Below are positions 42,829-50,900 of a stretch of 53,277 nucleotides of DNA, in pieces. Within the stretch, counting starts at the first letter, position 1. Each line of letters begins with the position of its first letter. The DNA comes from Candidatus Eremiobacterota bacterium. Its GTDB lineage: Bacteria; Vulcanimicrobiota; Vulcanimicrobiia; Vulcanimicrobiales; Vulcanimicrobiaceae. The DNA is taken from assembly GCA_019235885.1 (NCBI GenBank), contig JAFAKB010000103.1:1-53277 (forward strand). The letters run 5' to 3'. Under the pieces are notes generated by a model. The model saw only the letters and a program-made list of their open reading frames with translations, ran no database searches and was not told the DNA's origin. The position numbers and the translations under genes were made by a program.

Positions 42829-43752
42829 TTGAAGCGCGCCCCGTTTCTCGGGGCCGCCGGAGCGGCGTTGCTCGCAGGCTGCGGCGGTTCCCACGTGATG
42901 CGAGCGCTTCCGGGTGTCGCGCCTTCGAACATCAGTCACTCTTCGCAGCCCGCTCTTAGCGGGCGACTCGAACCACAAGCCGCGGACCCAATCCCGGACA
43001 ACGTCCTCAACAACCCCATCATGGGTGAAGCTCGGCGTTTCGACGGCGCCGTCGCGCCCCATGGCTGGATGCTCGCTCAAGGACAAGCGCTGGACATTGC
43101 GCAGAACCGGCACCTCTTCTCCATCCTCGGCGTGAGCGCCGGCGGCGACCGCCGCACGACGTTCAAGCTGCCCGCGCCACGATTCGGGTTGATCGTGGCG
43201 ACCGCGGGGTTGTTCCCCACCAGCCCCGAGGCGCTCGCTCAATCGAGCCGCCGCACCACGCTCGCAGCGTCGCTCGGCCCGAACGCGCGTCCCGGCCCCG
43301 TTCGAGCAAAGAACACCAAGCGAGAGGAGGCGCTGCTCGCCGAGCGCCGGCTGCGGCCTTCGGCGATTCGCGTCAGCTCCGCCTCACCGATTCCGCTCTC
43401 GCGCGAGCTCCGCGGGCGGATACAGCAGGCCGAGGGCGACGCGCGCTCAGCCGTTTTCGGAGCGCTGACGACAGAGAACCAAGCTCGGCTCGAATCCGCC
43501 GTCCGCAGTGCCGTTGCCGGAGAAGTTTCCGTCTCGGACGCGGTCCGCGCGATGATCGCGGTGCTCAGCCGGACGGAAGCCGAAACGGTCGTCAGAGCGA
43601 ATGACGCGCTGATACACCCCTTCAACGACCGATGGGCCGGAGAGCCGGAGCAAGATTTGCAGCTGGAAGCCGCTACCTTCCTCATCTCGATCATGATCAC
43701 GCGCGAACAGGCGCATACGATCTACCTGCGCGAACGCGCCACCGAACGCTGA
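42829..43752 (+). CDS. Lipoprotein with a tail-collar-like N-terminal module and helical C-terminus
   Basis: 307 residues from TTG 42829, preceded by AAGGA with 8-base spacing. The lipobox ALLAGC (Cys ~18) is followed by a segment that mirrors the collar module: MGEARRFDGAVAPHGWMLAQ, then GQALDIAQNRHLFSILGV and AGGDRRTTFKLPAP. The collar's His-rich C-terminal half is absent. Instead residues ~140-307 are Arg/Glu/Ala-rich helices. A lipid-anchored, truncated collar fused to a helical domain would suit a docking partner for the three soluble collar proteins encoded just upstream. That role is inference; the homology is seen by eye. Confidence 0.82.
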   Translation: MKRAPFLGAAGAALLAGCGGSHVMRALPGVAPSNISHSSQPALSGRLEPQAADPIPDNVLNNPIMGEARRFDGAVAPHGWMLAQGQALDIAQNRHLFSILGVSAGGDRRTTFKLPAPRFGLIVATAGLFPTSPEALAQSSRRTTLAASLGPNARPGPVRAKNTKREEALLAERRLRPSAIRVSSASPIPLSRELRGRIQQAEGDARSAVFGALTTENQARLESAVRSAVAGEVSVSDAVRAMIAVLSRTEAETVVRANDALIHPFNDRWAGEPEQDLQLEAATFLISIMITREQAHTIYLRERATER

Positions 43753-43754
43753 GC

Positions 43755-44114
43755 GTGGGCAAGATCGTCAACTTCCACCTCCCGGCCGACGACGTGGAGC
43801 GGGCCGCGACGTTCTACCGGGAGGTGTTCGGGTGGAACTTCGTACCGCATCCCGATTCGCCGGTTCCGTACCTGGTGCACGAGCCGACCGAGGACTCGGG
43901 GTCCGGCATTCCGGCCGCAATCACCCAGCGCCAAGAGATCATCAAGGCGCCGGTGCCGACCATCGAGGTCGAGCACATCGACCAAGCGATGGTGAACGTC
44001 GCGATGAACGGCGGCCAGCAGGCGCGCGTTCAGGACATCCCCGGGCTGGGGCGCTTCGGTTATGCGATCGACTCCGAAGGGAACGTGATCGCGCTGCTCC
44101 AGCGCGCCCCGTGA
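43755..44114 (+). CDS. VOC (glyoxalase/bleomycin-resistance fold) family protein
   Basis: 119 residues from GTG 43755, 2 bases after the previous stop. One VOC unit: VNFHLPADDVERAATFYREV, FGWNF, YLVHEP, then the second half IEVEHIDQAMVNVAMNGGQQ to GRFGYAIDSEGNVIALLQ. The family binds metals or small ligands and dimerises; the substrate is unknown. Position suggests co-transcription with the collar operon but no functional link is apparent. Confidence 0.88.
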   Translation: MGKIVNFHLPADDVERAATFYREVFGWNFVPHPDSPVPYLVHEPTEDSGSGIPAAITQRQEIIKAPVPTIEVEHIDQAMVNVAMNGGQQARVQDIPGLGRFGYAIDSEGNVIALLQRAP

Positions 44115-44222
44115 GCGCCTAGGCGAGAGCTCGCCTGCCCGCAGTAGCGGGCGCCCTACCCGATTTTGTGTATGTCGGGGGTTGCCTTCCGGATCGTAGC
44201 GTGTATCCGGGAGGAACCCTTG
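44115..44222 (+). promoter_or_regulatory. Hairpin-rich leader upstream of the first S53 peptidase
   Basis: Hairpins AGGCGA/TCGCCT (44121-44136) and GCCCGC/GCGGGC (44137-44152) may terminate the preceding operon. CCCGA/TCGGG (about 44159-44179) follows. Then CTTCCGGAT (44186-44194) pairs with ATCCGGGAG (44205-44213), overlapping the GGGAGGA ribosome site of the peptidase gene. A translational control element is possible. Confidence 0.5.
44121..44152 (+). terminator. Tandem hairpins after the VOC gene
   Basis: Two adjacent 6-bp GC stems with 4-base loops directly after the VOC stop. No T-run follows, so a factor-dependent or RNA-end-protecting role is as likely as intrinsic termination. Confidence 0.45.
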
Positions 44223-46049
44223 ATGAAGAAATTTGCGGCCCTAGCCGCCCTCGGAGTGCTCGCGACCGCCTGCTCGCACGGCGGCGCCGCCTTGCCGCCG
44301 GCCGGACCGGCCGGCCTCGCGCCCGGCAGCAGCGGCGCGCCCAGCACGATGGGTGCTCGAACCCTGCGCCCGAAATCGATCACCGCGCCGGCCGGCTGGG
44401 CGGCGACCGCGACCGGCGCGCTCGCGCTGGCGAACGCGAGCGACCTCGGCCAGCTCGACCGCGGCAAGACCGTAGAGGTCACGCTCGCCCTGCAGATGCG
44501 CAACGCCGACGCGGTCAAGTCTGCGATCGCCTCGGGACAGCGCATGTCGCGCGACGCCTTCGTCGCGCAGTACGCGCCCTCGTCGAGCCAAGTGTCGGCG
44601 GCCGTCGGCTACCTGCAAAGCCAGGGCTTCAGCAACGTTCAGGCAGCGCCGAACAACATGCTGGTCACGGCGAGCGCGGGCGCCGCGACAGTCGAGAAAG
44701 CGTTCAACACCTCGCTGCACGCGTTCAGCGTCAACGGGAAGAGCTATTTCTCGAACACGCAGCCGGCGTACGTCCCCACCTCGCTCGGTGGCAACGTCGT
44801 CGCCGTGCTCGGGCTGACCAACTTCCCGGGATTGCAGGTCCATCCGACCACGCGCCCGATCTCCGGTGCGCAGCCCTCCGTCTTCGACGGCAACGGAAAC
44901 CCGCAGACGACCGCGTGCACGAAGAACGTCAACACGACCACCGGCACGCCGGTCTGCCCGCGCTTCTACGATCCAGCTGCGTTCAGCATCGCGTATGACG
45001 TCGCCGGTACCCCGCCCGCTACGAACACGCAGCTCGCGATCTTCACCGAAGGCGACGTCGGCACGGCGATCAGCGATTTTCGCTCGAACGAGACGAACTT
45101 CGGGATGCCGTACGTCGGCATCAACGTGCTGCATGTCGGGACGCCGTCCGCCGACACGTCGGGGAACACCGAGTGGACGCTCGACATGACGTATTCGTCC
45201 GGCATGGCGTACAACCTCAGCCAGATCGACCTCTACAACGCGCCCTCACTCTCGTTCACCGATTTGGTGCGCGCGATCAACCGCTGGGCGAGCGACGACA
45301 TCGCGCCCGTTATGAACGCGTCGGTCGGCGGCTGCGAGGTCTTCCCGTACGAGAGCGGCGACATGCTCGCCGGCGACATGGTGCTCGTCGAAGCGGCCGC
45401 GCAAGGACAGACGCTCTTCGCCTCGACCGGCGACACCGGCGCGTACTGCGGCGCGGCGGGCGTTCCGCCGAACGGCGGCGTCGGCGGCGCCCCGCTGATC
45501 GAGTGGCCCGCGGCATCGCCCTACGCGGTCGCGGTCGGCGGCACCGATCTGTTCAGCAACGTCGACGGCACGTACCTCGGCGAAGACGCGTGGCAGTCGG
45601 GCGGCGGCGGCTTGAGCCAGTTCGAGTACTCGCCGTACTGGGAGAGCCCCGCGCAGCCGGTCGGCACGACGCCGGCAGGCTTGACGTTCCGCGGCGCGCC
45701 CGACATCGCGTACGACGCGGGAATCGAGACCGGCGCGCTGCTGTGGCAGGGCGGCACGGAGTACATCACCGGCGGAACGAGCCTCGCATCGCCGATGGCC
45801 GCAGGCGTCTACGCGCGCATGCAGAGCGCGCACGGCAACGCGCTCGGCTTCGCTGCGCCGCTGCTCTACCGCGTCTTCGGCAACAGCACCCCGCAGCAGA
45901 TTGCCGGACCGCCGGAGACTGAGTTGATCGGACCGTTCCACGACATCTTGCAAGGGACCAACGGCCTCTACACCGCGCTGCCCAAGTACGATTACACGAC
46001 CGGACTCGGCAGCATCGACGTCGCGCGCCTCAGCGCGGCACTGCACTAA
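44223..46049 (+). CDS. S53 (sedolisin/kumamolisin-like) peptidase 1, lipoprotein-like signal and propeptide
   Basis: 608 residues from ATG 44223 (GGAGGA upstream). A signal peptide ends near TAC (Cys17), a degenerate lipobox. A pro-kumamolisin activation domain spans about 75-205 (KTVEVTLALQMRNADAVKSA, QYAPSS, GFSNVQ). The catalytic domain carries Glu317 and Asp321 (TEWTLDM), oxyanion Asp404 (STGDTGA) and nucleophile Ser520 (GGTSLASP), and ends with the calcium-site segment (FHDILQGTN ... DYTTGLGSID). Such enzymes are acid-active endopeptidases that self-process after secretion. An identical gene order with a second S53 follows 12 bases later. Confidence 0.95.
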   Translation: MKKFAALAALGVLATACSHGGAALPPAGPAGLAPGSSGAPSTMGARTLRPKSITAPAGWAATATGALALANASDLGQLDRGKTVEVTLALQMRNADAVKSAIASGQRMSRDAFVAQYAPSSSQVSAAVGYLQSQGFSNVQAAPNNMLVTASAGAATVEKAFNTSLHAFSVNGKSYFSNTQPAYVPTSLGGNVVAVLGLTNFPGLQVHPTTRPISGAQPSVFDGNGNPQTTACTKNVNTTTGTPVCPRFYDPAAFSIAYDVAGTPPATNTQLAIFTEGDVGTAISDFRSNETNFGMPYVGINVLHVGTPSADTSGNTEWTLDMTYSSGMAYNLSQIDLYNAPSLSFTDLVRAINRWASDDIAPVMNASVGGCEVFPYESGDMLAGDMVLVEAAAQGQTLFASTGDTGAYCGAAGVPPNGGVGGAPLIEWPAASPYAVAVGGTDLFSNVDGTYLGEDAWQSGGGGLSQFEYSPYWESPAQPVGTTPAGLTFRGAPDIAYDAGIETGALLWQGGTEYITGGTSLASPMAAGVYARMQSAHGNALGFAAPLLYRVFGNSTPQQIAGPPETELIGPFHDILQGTNGLYTALPKYDYTTGLGSIDVARLSAALH

Positions 46050-46061
46050 GGAGCGACGAAG

Positions 46062-47831
46062 ATGAAACGCCTTCTGGCACTCGCACTCACCACCGGGCTC
46101 GCGACGGCGTCGTGCTCCGGCGGCGGCATAAGCCACCTCCTCCCAGGCACAAGCAGCCCCGGAGCGCGCGCCGCGCGCGTCGCACCGAGCGACGCGATCG
46201 TCGCGCCGGCCGGTTGGGCGGCGACCGCGACGCGCGGCGCGACGATTCCGAGCGGAGCCGATCGCGGCGCGCTCGCGCCGACGACCCCGCTGACGGTGCG
46301 CGTCGCGCTCAACCTGCACAACGAAGACTCGCTCAAGTCCTTGATCGCGGCGCGCCAGAAGATCTCGGCGGCGCAGTTCGCAGCGCAGTTCGGCCCCGCG
46401 CCGAGCGAGGTGCAGTCCGTCGTCACGTACTTGCGCAGCCAAGGCTTCACCAACGTGCAGACGAGCGCGCAGCTCGTCAGCGCGGACGGCACCGCGGCGC
46501 AAGCCGCCAAAGCGTTCAACACGACGCTGGAATCGTTCTCGCTCGGCGGCGCGAACGTGTACGTCAACACGCAGCCGGCATTCGTTCCGACCTCGCTCGG
46601 CAACGTGGTGAGCGCCGTGCTCGGGCTGAACAACGCGGCCCGGATGGCGGTCCACCCCGTCCAGCGCACGAACACGCAGTGTTTCCCCGGACAGGCGAGC
46701 GCACCGTGTCTGCCGCTCTTCGACTCCGCGGGCGTTCAAAAGTACTACGACGTCGGCTCGACGCCCACCGCGTCGTCGACGACGATCGCGGTGATCTCCG
46801 AAGGCGACGTCTCGGCGGTCGTCAGCGATCTGCGCATGGCGGAAGCGGCGCAGAGCCTGCCGCAAGTTCCGGTGACGGTCGTGCACGTCGGACTCTCGAC
46901 GCCGGACACTTCCGGGGGCGGCGAATGGGATCTCGACACGCAGAGCTCGACTGGGATGGCGGGCAACGTCTCGATGCTCTACATCTACGCGACCTCGTCG
47001 CTGACCGACTCCGACATCGCGAACGACTACAGCCGCTGGGTCGGCGACGACCTCGCGCAGCTCGGCAACTCCTCGTTCGGCGAGTGCGAGTACCAAGCGT
47101 TCCTCGACGGCGCGCTGAAGGTCGACGATCACCTCTTCATGCAAGCCGCAGCACAAGGGCAGACGATGTTCGCCTCGACCGGCGACACCGGCTCGGCGTG
47201 CGCGCTCGCACCGACGAACGGCGCGCCGGGCTCGGGCCCGCCGATGGTTTCGTATCCCGCCGCCTCGCCGTACGTGGTCGGCGTGGGCGGGACGAGCGCG
47301 GTCGCGAACAACGACGGCAGCTACGCCGGCGAGACCGCGTGGAACGCCGGCGGCGGCGGGATCAGCCAGTTCGAGAACTCGACCTCGTGGCAGCAAGCGG
47401 TCACGCCGAACAGCACCGGGCTCGCCGCGACGAACCTGCGCGGCCTCCCCGACATCGCGATGGCGGCCGATCCGAACCTGGGCGGCTACAACGTGTACGG
47501 CGCGAACGTCCCGGGGATTGGCGCGTGCCCGAGTGGTTGCGGCATCGGGGGAACGAGCGAAGCGTCGCCGCTCGCGATGGGCTCGTATGCGCGACTCCTG
47601 ACCGCGCACCCGGCGCTCGGCTTTGCAGCGCCGCAGCTCTACCGGAACTACATCGAAACGAACGCGGCCGCCACGACGGTCACGGGACCGCCCCCGACGC
47701 AGGCGTACGGTGGGTTCCACGATGAGATCACCGGCGGCAACGGTGCCTACACCGCGCTGCCCGGCTACGACTACACGACCGGGCTCGGTTCGCTCGACCT
47801 CTCGCTGATGAATGCGCAAATCGGAACGTAA
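46062..47831 (+). CDS. S53 (sedolisin-like) peptidase 2
   Basis: 589 residues, a tandem paralogue of the preceding gene. AAGGAG precedes the ATG by 8 bases. The signal peptide ends near ATASC; the propeptide covers about 75-200. Catalytic Glu288 and Asp292 (GEWDLD), Asp375 (STGDTGS) and Ser499 (GGTSEASP) are all present. Extra Cys pairs (QCFPGQASAPC, CPSGCG) indicate disulfides not found in copy 1. It probably forms an operon with copy 1 and gives broader extracellular protein digestion. Confidence 0.95.
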   Translation: MKRLLALALTTGLATASCSGGGISHLLPGTSSPGARAARVAPSDAIVAPAGWAATATRGATIPSGADRGALAPTTPLTVRVALNLHNEDSLKSLIAARQKISAAQFAAQFGPAPSEVQSVVTYLRSQGFTNVQTSAQLVSADGTAAQAAKAFNTTLESFSLGGANVYVNTQPAFVPTSLGNVVSAVLGLNNAARMAVHPVQRTNTQCFPGQASAPCLPLFDSAGVQKYYDVGSTPTASSTTIAVISEGDVSAVVSDLRMAEAAQSLPQVPVTVVHVGLSTPDTSGGGEWDLDTQSSTGMAGNVSMLYIYATSSLTDSDIANDYSRWVGDDLAQLGNSSFGECEYQAFLDGALKVDDHLFMQAAAQGQTMFASTGDTGSACALAPTNGAPGSGPPMVSYPAASPYVVGVGGTSAVANNDGSYAGETAWNAGGGGISQFENSTSWQQAVTPNSTGLAATNLRGLPDIAMAADPNLGGYNVYGANVPGIGACPSGCGIGGTSEASPLAMGSYARLLTAHPALGFAAPQLYRNYIETNAAATTVTGPPPTQAYGGFHDEITGGNGAYTALPGYDYTTGLGSLDLSLMNAQIGT

Positions 47832-47934
47832 ACGTCAGCCTGGCCCCGTCGAAGGGGCGCTACCCTGCTCGTGAGGCGGGTCATATCCCCAAATCGGGGG
47901 TGGCCCGCCTTGCGGCTCCTCGGGAATTTGAAAG
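47832..47934 (+). promoter_or_regulatory. Structured intergenic region between S53 peptidase 2 and tamB-like gene
   Basis: Hairpin CCCC/GGGG (47844-47857), then ACCC/GGGT around GCTCGTGAG (47867-47875), and an alternative nested stem GGCGGG/CCCGCC (47875-47880 with 47904-47909) enclosing CCCCAAATCGGGG. It may terminate the peptidase transcript, lead the next gene, or both. There is no T-tract. Confidence 0.45.
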
Positions 47935-50900
47935 ATGATGCGCCGACGACGTCTGCTCTTGGTCGCGACCGGCGCCGTGGCTCTCGCAGCCATCGGCGTC
48001 GTGAGCGCGCACGACCAGCTCGCGGGCGCCGGCATCCGCGCCGCGGTCGGAGCGCTCGGGTACGACTTCAGCGCGCAGAGCACGCACGTCACACGGAATA
48101 GCTTGGCCGTCGTCGCGCCGGTCGTGCGCAACCGCCAAGGCGAGCCGGTGCTCAGCGCGGACCGGCTGGACGTTCAGTTCTCGCTGCGCGACTTGCTGCC
48201 GGGCGGGAAACGCCGCTTCGGGCTGCGCGCGATCGACGTGCAGCGCCCGCTGCTTACGCTCATCCATCACGCCGACGGCACGTACAACGTCGCGCTGCCC
48301 GGCGGAAGCGGGCCGCCGCCGCGGCCCGACAACACGCCGCTCGACGTGCGCGTGCGGGTGCGCGACGGGCGGATCGCGCTAATCGACCGCTTCGTGGTGC
48401 CGAACCACGAGCGGCGCGAGTCGGTGAACGGGGTGAACGTCGACGCGGTTCTCGCGCCGACCGATCCGGCGTACTATCGCGTCGACGGCGTGCTGCAGGA
48501 CGGCGCGCGCAGTTACCCCATCAGCGGGCGCGCGCGGTTCGACCACAAGCGCGGCTTCGCGTCGCAGCACTGGCACGCGGATGAGCTGCCGGTCGGGCCG
48601 CTGGTGAACTTCGCGATGGCGACGCACGCCGTGCACGTCGTCGACGGGCGGCTGCAGAACGTCGACGCGCGCATCTACGGCTTCATCGCGGACGACGGCA
48701 CGACGAGCACGCACGCCGGCGCGGTCGCCGACTTGGTGGACGGAAAGATTTTCGCGGCGCAGCTGCGCGTTCCGATCGGCGACGCGCACGGCCGCTTGTA
48801 CGTCTACGACGACGGCGTGACGACGGGCGGGATCGTCGCGACGCTCGCCGGCGTCCCGCTGCACCTGGCCGGCGGCGTCTACGGTCTCGCGCACCCGCAG
48901 ATGCGGTTCCTCATCGACGGGCGTGGACCGCTCCAGCAATTGCGCACGATCTCCGAGCAGTCGGCGCGGCGCCCGCTCTCGGGCGACGTGGCGTTCCAGC
49001 TGCGTGCCGACGGGCCGATCGACAAGCCGGTCGTGCGCGGCTCCTTCTTCTCACCGCGGCTCGCGTACGGCGGGTACGGGCTTACGCGCGCCGCCGGCAC
49101 CGTCGCGTTCTCCGGCGAAGATTTCCAGGTCCTCGGCATCGAGGCGCGCTACGGGCCGCTCGCATTGCGCGCGCACGGCGAGCTGATCCTCGGCAAGCAA
49201 GTCGACACCGATATGCTCGCGACGGTCGACGGCCCCGGCGACGCGCTGCCGTACGGCGCCGCGGTGCTGCCGCACGCGCGCGTGCACGCGTTGGTGCACC
49301 TGACCGGCACCGCGGAGAAGCTCGCGGCGCTCGGTGCGGTCGCGGCGCAGGCACCGCACGGCACGCTGGACACGACGTTCGCGCTCGATCCCGACGGCAC
49401 CGGAACGGTCGGCCCGCTCGCGCTCGCGCGCGCCGACGGCGCGTCGGTGTATGCGCGGGTCGCGTTCGACCGGCCGAACAACGCGGTCGACGGGATCGTC
49501 AGCGCGCGCCGCTTCGCGCTGTTGCCGGCGCGCGCGGTACGGCTGCCCGGCTTCAACGGGGCGGCGCTGCCGCCGGTTTCGGGGACGCTCGACGCGGACC
49601 TCGCGGGTTACCTGCGCGGCTCGAACGTCGCGGAAGCGGCCGGCGACGTTCATTTGCGCCGCGCCGGCGTGGCGGGGATCGCGATCGGCGACGCCGACGC
49701 GCACCTCGGCACGACGAGCGAAGGCGTCGCGTTGAACGGCGTCAGCGTGCGCGGACCGCTCGGCGAGCTGCGCGGCGAGGGCGCGTACGCGACGGCGAAC
49801 GGCCTCTTCGCATTGCGCGCGCGGCTGCGCAGCAGCGTCGAGCGGCTGGCATCGGTGCTGCACGGCGCGCGCGGGAGCGGCGGCATCGACGCGCAGCTGC
49901 GCGTCGTCGCGCGCAACGGCCGCGGCGTGCTGCAGATCGCCGATGCGCGCTTCGCCGGCGCACGCCTTCAAGGCGTCGCGCTGCAGCACGCCGAGGCGAC
50001 CGTCGCGTTGCGCAACAACGCGATCGACGTTCCGGCGGCGCGGATCGACGCCGCCGGCGGTTCGGTCGTCGGCGCGGGCAGCTTCGGGAACGGCGGCAGC
50101 GTGCGGCTGAGCGCGAGCGGAATCGACGCTTCGGCGTTCCGCGGCGCGGGGCTTCCGCTCTCCGGGGGGCGGCTCGCCGCCGTCGGCGTCGTGAGCGGGA
50201 CGCAGCGCGATCCGCGCGCGCAAGCCGTCGTCGCGCTCGCGGGCGCGAGCTACGGCGGCGCGCCGCTCGCCGCGACCGCCTCGGGCGCATACGCCGGCGG
50301 AACGCTCGCGCTCGACCGCGCGAACGTCGCCTACGACGGCGCGGTCGCCGATGCGAGCGGTTCCATTTCGAACCTCGCCGGCGCGGCCCCACTCCTTGAT
50401 TTGAACGGTCACGTGCGCGGTGCCGACGTCGCGGCGTTCTCGCGCCGGCTCGGCGTGAAGCTGCCGTATCCGGACGCGGCGGTCGACGCCGACCTGCGCG
50501 TGCGCGGCGCGCTGAGCGACCCGTCGATCGGCGGCGCGGCGCGCATCGCGGCCGGCTCGATCAACGGGCTCGCGTTCCACGACGTCGTGCTTCCGCTCAG
50601 CGGCGATCTCGCGGCGGTCGCCGTGCGCGGCGGGAGCGCGACGGTCGGCTCGACGACACTGCACTTCGATGCGCTCGCCTCGCGCGGCGGCGCGCGCGGC
50701 TCGGTGCGCTCCGACCGCGCGGACTTGGCCGATTTCAACGACTACTTCGACTCCGCCGAAACCCTCGCCGGGCGTGGGCGGCTCGCGATCGCGTTCGCCG
50801 CCGGCGGTTCGTCGCTGGCGACCTCCGGCGACGTCGCGCTCGCGGGCGTGCGCTATTTCCGGCTGCCGATCGGCGACGTCGGCGCGCGCTGGTCCTCGCA

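Noticed and set aside
41141-43752. Prophage
   Set aside because: Only collar modules are present. There are no capsid, terminase, sheath, lysis or integrase genes, and flanking genes are chromosomal in character.
45246-47819. An 857-codon minus-strand frame opposite both S53 peptidases
   Set aside because: It runs across two genes and their intergenic gap with Arg-rich composition only, so it is a shadow.
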